A stretch of DNA of 64,000 bases from Gordionus sp. m RMFG-2023 (taxonomy: Eukaryota > Nematomorpha > Gordioida > Chordodea > Parachordodidae). The position numbers were made by a program, and so were the translations under genes. The stretch lies in the NCBI RefSeq assembly GCF_954871325.1, contig NC_088779.1, positions 14,820,846 to 14,884,845 of the forward strand, read 5' to 3'. Shown piece after piece: positions 56,394 to 64,000 of the stretch. Position 1 is the stretch's first letter; the number at the start of each line of letters is the position of its first letter. The notes under the pieces are model-generated. The model did no database searches and was not told where the DNA came from. It saw only the letters and a list, made by a program, of their open reading frames with translations.

Positions 56394-57744
56394 TGGTGGT
56401 AGCGTATCCTAAATTAAAATTTTCTAAAATATTAAATTTAAAATTTTTATAAAATCCAATACTATAAAATAGAAAAATTCAATATTGTAAATTATAAATT
56501 ATGAAACAGATCTCAAATAATAACGTTAATATTAATATTGAATTTCCAACATACACAGGTAATGGCGATGTTTTTCTAAGTCGTTTCGAAGACATATTCA
56601 ACGATGCTCAGATCTCTGATATCGAAAAAGCAGGATCCTTCACAAGAAGACTACCAGACGAAGAATACATTAAGCTCAAATCGATATGTTCACCTACCGA
56701 TTTCATCAATCCATCGATATTGATTGAAAAATTTAGGTTATTACACCCGAGGAAATCTACAAGTTCGAAATTGTTATTATTCAATGCAGCTGTACAAGGT
56801 AAAAGTAAAAGTTACATCAATTGGGTAAGTAGATTATGTATTTTACAAAATGAATGTTCGTTAAGCGATAGTAGAGTCATTGAAAAGGTAAAAATTTTAT
56901 CAAATAAAGTATCAGGCAGAAAATTACGTTGAAAGAGAATATTGCGTTAGCAGAAGTCTTTAGTTTAAGAGATGATTTTGAGGAGACAGAATTAAAAGAA
57001 AATATAGCTAAAGTTGAAAACATTTCTTTAAGTGAAAAGACTGAAGAAGAAACAAGCGTAAAACATTTGGAAAGACAAAGAGGCATGAAAGTTGAAGAAA
57101 ACAAACAGGTGGTCAGATACGACGATAGACATAATCCACGATCGAATAACGATAACAGACAACTATGGACTACGAGAAACAACAACTTTCAAAGAAATAA
57201 TTATCAGGGTAATAATTACAACCCTAGACATCAGAACTATAATGCGGGTAACTACAATAACGTTAGGGCAAATTACCCAGGATTATACAATAATTCTTCG
57301 AGATATGATAATAGAGTTAGTTATAATAAAAATGACTATAATAATAATAGATTTAATAATGATTATAATTACAGATATAACAGACATTATAACGATTCAA
57401 GATGTATTCAAAGATATAACGATAATCATAATATTGGAAATCGAGGAACAAATCAAATGTGCAATTGTAAATATCATAACAACGACAATAATCAATCACG
57501 ATATACAAATAAAGTAAACACTGTAAATATAGAAGAGATAAAAGAAGATGATAATGACAAACTAGAAAGAAAAGAATATAATTTATACAATTTAGACATA
57601 AACAATATGGATGCCGATAATAATTACACAGCTAACGATGCTTATAAGGTCACGGTATATTTGAACGACATGCCTATTTTGATGCAGATTGATACCGGAT
57701 CAAGGTATAGTATCCTACCGATGTATGTTGCAAAAGAGATTGGT
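55998..57744 (+). mobile_element. Partial gypsy copy: LTR, gag-like region and protease start, inverted to the main copy
   Basis: A plus-strand copy of an LTR (55998-56393), a leader with a tRNA-binding-like site beginning TGGTGGTAGCG, a gag-like region from 56501 and the protease signature (QIDTGSRYSIL near 57690). It ends at 57744, where the LTR of the minus-strand copy begins. It is nearly identical to 61680-62945 read on the minus strand, so it is recent. It is a fossil, broken by truncation. Confidence 0.88.
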
Positions 57745-58148
57745 TGAAATTTCTAAAGTTTTCTAATGGTGCAGACTTCAAGAATATAATTTTTAAGTCA
57801 ATTTATTGATATTTAAATTTAAAAAATATAATGATCACGTAATTCAAAATAGTTTCCTATATATATTGATAATTTAGTTTATAATAAATTGATCTTTTTA
57901 AAGTTAAAATATAAAATTGAACATTCGTTTTTTAAGTAAATTGATTTATAAAATATAAAATATAAAATTTAATATTAGTTTATAATCAAATTTATTTTTT
58001 AAAATATAAAAGTTGTTTTTTAACAAAAAGAAAGAAACAATTCTTATTACATTTGAAATATTTTAAGTTACGCCATAAATAGCTTAAGGATGTAAAAAAA
58101 ACAATATTTTAAAGTTAAGATAAAATACATGAGTATCACTGTTTAACA
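57745..58148 (-). repeat. LTR of the main minus-strand copy
   Basis: 404 bp, read on the plus strand as tgaaatttct to ctgtttaaca. The adjoining interior on the minus strand is purine-rich (aaataaaaaaaagaagtgtg), as expected for a polypurine tract. Confidence 0.88.
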
Positions 58149-61100
58149 TTTCACACTTCTTTTTTTTATTTCATATTTGCCCTCTGTCTATAATTTTTGT
58201 CGTTTGTCATTCTTGCTCGTTAACCCCTTCGTTGATCTTTTTTTTTTGTTGTACGTTATATCAATTTAGTTCCACACACAAAAAAAACTAATTTTGTTTT
58301 AATATAAGGAAGAGAAAAAAAAATTTATTATCAAATTTAATTCATTATAAAATTTTCAAATTTTCTAGGCAACACACTATTTCTAACTGGTCTTTGAACG
58401 TTGCGATTCTGATCATTCACTTGTACATTTTGGTTTCTTGGTTCATCACCTCCCCTTCTAAAATTCAATGTATAAGGTGATGCATTATTATTCACATTCG
58501 CTTTAAAAACTGTTGCACCATTAGAAGAAGGTTCAACATTAGTTGATCTTTTTTTTATTTGGTCCAAGTGTCTTTTTATAATTTTGTTCCCAGTATCTAT
58601 CTCATACAACAAATTTCCGTTTTTGCGCATTATTGTACCTTTTTCCCAGTTATTATCCTTAAATGTTTTATACCATATGCTGTCTCCTATTTCTATATCC
58701 CTATCTATTGATATCTTGCGATTTAGTATATGATCTCTTTCATCCCTCGGTTTTATCAACTCCCATTTTGTCCTAATCATTCTGGAGAACATTACTTCGC
58801 TTGGTATTTTGTTGGTCGTTGCGTTGGGTGTGTCACAACAACAAGTTTGTCATTGTGCATCAAAACCTAAATATAAAAATAGAAAACAAATATACATATA
58901 TAAAAGGAAATTAATAATAATTAGGAATTACGAAATCATAAAATCAACTTTAATTCTTTATTCAAAATTATAATAGTAAAAATCATAAAAAAATAAAATT
59001 AAATTAAATTAAAATATAATTAAAAAAGTTAATAATTTAAAAAAAACAAAGATTCTTTGTATCGTAAAAATTTTCCTTTTTATACTCCTTTCAATCTTCT
59101 TATAACTAATCATAACTATTCAAATATAATCTTTTTATCACGCGTTATAACAATAAATCCTCAAGAATTCTTTATGCAAATTACATATAAAGTACAACAA
59201 AATCCAAAATAAATCTTTATGCAAATTAATTCTAACATTCACAACAGGGTGTATTACGATAATTAAAAAGAAACTTTTCTAGAGCTATGTCTACGTCTAT
59301 TTTATTATTATTTTCCATATTCCTTTTCATATTCATTTTCATTGATCTAATCATACGCTCACATTGGCCATTGGACTGTTGGTGGTGAGGCGCGGTGAGT
59401 AAGTGTTCGATTTCGTGATCTTCGCAAAATTTCTTAAATAATTTACTGGTAAAGTTAGTTCCATTATCACTGACTATTCTATTAGGTATACCAAATAAAC
59501 TTATTATTTTCATCAATTCTTTAATCGTTGATTCCGTAGTTGTGTTTCTCATTCTCCTAATAATAGGAAATTTGCTGAAGGCGTCAACACATACCATAAA
59601 ATTATTATCTTTGAACTCTGCAAAGTCTATGTGTACGCGCTCGAATACTTTCGTTGCTGTTTCATATGGGTTTTGAATATTATGAGGATTGTCTGCGTAT
59701 TTATTGCAAGCATCGCAATTCTTTACCTCCTGATCTATTTCTGCATTTAAACCAGGCCACCACAGATACTCTCTCGCTAATGATTTTGTTTTTCCAGCAC
59801 CGAGATGCCCATTATGCAACTCTTGGAAAATCTCTTTTCTCATACCTTTCGGTATTATGATCCTATTCTCTTTAAAAAGGAAACCTTTGATTAAACTCAA
59901 TTCCAATACCATATTTTTATACGTTTTGTTCTTTATCTGCTCATGATTCCTTATATCGTTGATTACTTCCATTAGTTCTTGATCAATATTGGTTTCTTTA
60001 ACTATTCTTTTAATATTTATTGATGTGTCCCAAAAATTGTCATCAATTATTTCGTCATCTAACTTTTGTACCATCTCTTCTGTATTCATTAGTGGTAATC
60101 TGGACAAACAGTCTGGTACAATATTTCGTTTCCCGGGTCTGTGAACTATCGTAAAGTCATGCGCTCCCATAGCCAAGTTCCATTTTTGGAGTCGCATTGA
60201 TATGGAAGAATTGTCCTTGAGTCCCTTCGTAAATATATACACGAGTGGCTTGTGGTCGGTTTACAAATCTTGTGCCTATTAAATACTCCTGGAATTTTTT
60301 AACCGCGTAAATTACCGACAAAGCTTCTCTTTCGATATTGGTATAATTTAACTCTGATTTCAATAGTGCTATTGACGCGAAAGCGATGGGTTTTTCTTTG
60401 CCATCACCCTCAATATGAAATAACACTGCGCCTAAACCTTTCTTTGAAGCATCAGTTGCAATGCCCACTGGTAGATCCGGGTTATAAAAATTTAACGTAG
60501 GCGGAGTGCTTATGAGTTTTTTTAGATAATCAAAGCTTTCTTGATGTGTACTATCCCATGACCACTTGTCTTTATTTACTATTTTGTATAAGGGATCGGC
60601 GGTGTCAGCAAAATTGCACAAAAATTTTCGATAATAGCTCGCCATCCCCAAAAAAGTTGCCAACTCTTCTTTTGTCTTAGGTTCCGGCATATTAGAAATA
60701 GCCTTTATTTTATCTGCGTTCGGATGGATTCCATTGTCATCTCTATATCGTGACCTAGAAACCGTAGTTTTTTCTTCAAAAATATACTTTTTGTGAAATT
60801 TGGTGTAAGCCCATACTTTGATATTTTGTCAAAACCATTTTTATGTTGTTCACGTGAGTTTCATCGTCCTACCCAGTAATCAATAAGTCATCAATATAAA
60901 ACACGACGTCTTTCATGTTCCCGAAAATATTGTCCATAGTTTGTTGAAATATTGCTGACGAAGTTTTTAATCCAAACGGAAGTCTTGTAAACCTGAAATA
61001 GCCATTATGAGTTGAAATAGTGAGAAAATCTCTTGATTCTTTGTGTATTGGAACTTGAAGAAATGCATTTTTAAAGTCGATCTTTGTAAATTTCTTGCCT

Positions 61101-63005
61101 TTCGATAACTTTGCTATAAGGTCATTGATGCGTGGAATTGGGTACTTGAAATCCTCTAACGCAGGATTAATAGTATTCTTGAAGTCAGCACATAGCCGAA
61201 GTGAACCATCGCTTTTGACAACAGGAGTGAGAGGACTGGCCCATCTTACCTCTTCAACAGGTTCGATTATTTTGTCGCTTATCCATTTCTGTAGTTCTTT
61301 TGTAACCAAGTCAATTCTTGAATAAGGCACACGCCTGGGAGGTATGATTTTCGGTGTAGCACCTTGTTTTAGATGTAGTTTGACATAATTGCGTAGTATT
61401 GGTTTCTTGCTAAGTTTTGACTCGCATTGTTTGATCAGTTCTTGAATAGTATTGTCATAATCTTCTTCGTCTAAGTTTACAAATCTATCTAATATATTTC
61501 TAAAGACTGCTATCCAGGTTCTACCCAAAAGTGGAACCTTGTCACTCTGGACAACATAAGCATCTAATGTTTGGGTTTTGTCTTCGAACTTCGCCTTTAC
61601 TTGGACAGTTCCTAACACCTTTATTGTTCTCCCATCATAACCAGTTAATTTAGTATCTGATTTATTTAATATTTTGATACCAATCTCTTTTGCAACATAC
61701 ATCGGTAGGATACTATACCTTGATCCGGTATCAATCTGCATCAAAATAGGCATGTCGTTCAAATATACCGTGACCTTATAAGCATCGTTAGCTGTGTAAT
61801 TATTATCGGCATCCATATTGTTTATGTCTAAATTGTATAAATTATATTCTTTTCTTTCTAGTTTGTCATTATCATCTTCTTTTATCTCTTCTATATTTAC
61901 AGTGTTTACTTTATTTGTATATCGTGATTGATTATTGTCGTTGTTATGATATTTACAATTGCACATTTGATTTGTTCCTCGATTTCCAATATTATGATTA
62001 TCGTTATATCTTTGAATACATCTTGAATCGTTATAATGTCTGTTATATCTGTAATTATAATCATTATTAAATCTATTATTATCATAGTCATTTTTATTAT
62101 AACTAACTCTATTATCATATCTCGAAGAATTATTGTATAATCCTGGGTAATTTGCCCTAACGTTATTGTAGTTACCCGCATTATAGTTCTGATGTCTAGG
62201 GTTGTAATTATTACCCTGATAATTATTTCTTTGAAAGTTGTTGTTTCTCGTAGTCCATAGTTGTCTGTTATCGTTATTCGATCGTGGATTATGTCTATCG
62301 TCGTATCTGACCACCTGTTTGTTTTCTTCAACTTTCATGCCTCTTTGTCTTTCCAAATGTTTTACGCTTGTTTCTTCTTCAGTCTTTTCACTTAAAGAAA
62401 TGTTTTCAACTTTAGCTATTATATTTTCTTTTAATTCTGTCTCCTCAAAATCATCTCTTAAACTAAAGACTTCTGCTAACGTAATATTCTCTTTCAACGT
62501 AATTTTCTGCCTGATACTTCTGCTATTTGATGAAATTTTTACCTTTTCAATGACTCTACTATCGCTTAACGAACATTCATTTTGTAAAATATAATCTACT
62601 TACCCAATTGATGTAACTTTTACTTTTACCTTGTACAGCTGCATTGAATAATAACAATTTCGAACTTGTAGATTTCCTCGGGTGTAATAACCTAAATTTT
62701 TCAATCAATATCGATGGATTGATGAAATCGGTAGGTGAACATATCGATTTGAGCTTAATGTATTCTTCGTCTGGTAGTCTTCTTGTGAAGGATCCTGCTT
62801 TTTCGATATCAGAGATCTGAGCATCGTTGAATATGTCTTCGAAACGACTTAGAAAAACATCGCCATTACCTGTGTTGGAAATTCAATATTAATATTAACG
62901 TTATTATTTGAGGTCTGTTTCATAATTTATAATTTACAATATCCTTGAATTTTTCTATTTTATAGTATTGGATTTTATAAAAATTTTAAGAAGTTAATTT
63001 ATATT
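57745..63005 (-). mobile_element. Ty3/gypsy element, main minus-strand copy, one LTR visible
   Basis: In element order (right to left): gag-like region (from 62945; an Asn/Tyr/Arg-rich stretch of NN, RYN and NRN repeats stands where zinc knuckles usually lie), protease (near 61720), reverse transcriptase (about 60720-61420; LRLCADFKN, FYIDDLLITG), RNase H (about 60150-60690), integrase (about 59230-60150; CDACNKYADN, VSDNGTNF, SNGQCERMI), a basic C-terminal region (58337-58792), a purine-rich stretch and an LTR (57745-58148). The right LTR is missing: repeat array follows at 63010. Young by its identity to the inverted partial copy; broken in about three to five places. Confidence 0.9.
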
Positions 63006-63009
63006 TAAT

Positions 63010-63715
63010 ATTTTAGAAAATTTATCTTTGAGCATTTTTGAATATTTTTAAATAAATAGGTAAAAATATATATTTTAAACATATTTCAGTGAAGATGTAC
63101 CATAGAAAAGTGACAATTGTCATAATCGTTATTTTTGAACTTTTTTTAATTTTTTTAAAGGTAATAGGTAAAAAAATATATATTTTAAACTGTTTAATTA
63201 AAATTTCAGTAAATATGTACCATAGAAAAGTGAGAATTGTCATAATCGTCATTTTTAATATTTTTTGAATTTTATTTAAGCAACAGGGTAAAATTATATA
63301 TTATAAACTTGTTAAATTAAAATTTCAGTGAAGATGTACCATAGAAAAGTGACAATTGTCATAGTCGTTATTATTGAACTTTTTTAAATTTTATTAAAGC
63401 AAATAGGTAAAAATATATTTTGTAAACAGTTAAATTAAAATTTTAGTAAATATATATTATAGTAAAGTGACAATATTCATAATTGTTATCTTTAAACTTT
63501 TATGATTTTTTTTGACAGCGGTAAAAAAATAAATTGTATACATGTTAAATTTAAATTTAAATGAGGATACCATAGAAAAATGACAATTTTCATAACCTAT
63601 TTTTCATCTTTTTTGAATTTTTTTGGAGCAACAGGGTAAAATAATATATTAAACATTTTAAATTAAAATTTAATTGAGGATGATGAACCATAGAAAAGTG
63701 ACAATTGTCATGATC
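63010..63715 (+). repeat. About six units of the ~115-bp repeat, element 3 right part
   Basis: Same orientation as 55400-55995, with aagatgtaccatagaaaagt and gacaattgtcataatcg units. The two blocks look like one array split by the gypsy insertion. Confidence 0.88.
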
Positions 63716-63716
63716 A

Positions 63717-64000
63717 GCGTCTACATGAGCGGGAGGGGTAGGAACAGTTTGCATCCTATTTTTTTGAGGGGGTAGGCTGCTTTAATGGGGGTAGGATAAA
63801 TTTTTTGAGGGGTTATCTATTAAATTTTGAGATGAAATAGGACAAAATTTATTGCTGTAAAAATTAATAGTTTTATTATAGAAATATTATAATACAATTA
63901 TCGACCAAATCTATATATTGCAAACAATCATACACATTGTTTTCCAAATAAAACTTTCTGCTATACTTTTTAATTTAAAAGGTTTAGATATATCAGCAAG
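63717..64000. mobile_element. Second copy of the hAT MITE, cut by the window edge
   Basis: It starts cagcgtctacatgagcggga and follows the reverse complement of 36741-37016 closely, including ggtaggaacagtttgcatcc. The far end is outside the window, so the target site cannot be checked. Confidence 0.88.

Larger units (their letters stand above)
53537..64000. mobile_element. Fold-back hAT element 3 (left end to window edge), with nested insertions
   Basis: It starts TAGTGTTGTTA, like element 2. Next come a palindromic MITE (53560-54043), gtcggct-rich subterminal repeats (about 54060-54300), a region matching the arm of element 1 (54890-55390, including tgtaatatt...tttattagtgatt), and ~115-bp repeat arrays in one orientation on both sides of a gypsy insertion (55400-55995 and 63010-63715). 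No right end is seen inside the window, so length and target site are unknown. Confidence 0.65.

Overview
This is a very AT-rich piece of an animal genome. One ordinary host gene lies in it, on the minus strand: the 26S proteasome base ATPase Rpt3/PSMC4. It has nine coding exons between 20596 and 53481, joins to a complete 414-residue protein, has consensus splice sites throughout and shows no damage. Its residues look arthropod-like from memory of the fly and human proteins, but I cannot name the species. P-like, piggyBac and several hAT transposons, Ty3/gypsy elements and LINEs also point to an invertebrate.

Almost everything else is mobile DNA. 1-20.5 kb: a LINE tail, a tRNA-like SINE head, then a LINE (5.2-17.6 kb) interrupted twice, by a nearly complete young Ty3/gypsy element (7750-15146, duplicated target aatac) and by a P-superfamily element (15566-17567, duplicated target atgaccat). 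A decayed piggyBac (18137-19269) and fragments of a BED-type hAT and of a retroelement-like ORF follow. 20.6-53.5 kb: Rpt3, whose introns hold three large hAT-like insertions, a piggyBac, a hAT MITE, a SINE head and gypsy remains. 53.5-64 kb: a third fold-back hAT begins 55 bp upstream of the Rpt3 start codon. It carries a palindromic MITE, a gypsy element with an inverted partial copy of itself, and a second copy of the hAT MITE cut by the window edge.

Three structures stand out. First, a family of fold-back hAT elements with TAGTGTTG ends and long arrays of a ~115-bp unit centred on the palindrome gacaattgtc; three members are here, and one makes up nearly all of Rpt3 intron 7. Second, ultra-short P-like relics of 21, 21 and 47 bp, each flanked by an 8-bp direct repeat. 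Third, very small introns (41 bp in the host gene, about 44-52 bp inferred in transposases), with at least one minimal host intron inflated to 4.6 kb by one transposon.

All calls come from reading the sequence and from memory of protein families; no database search was run. Virus-like elements are described as fossils only.
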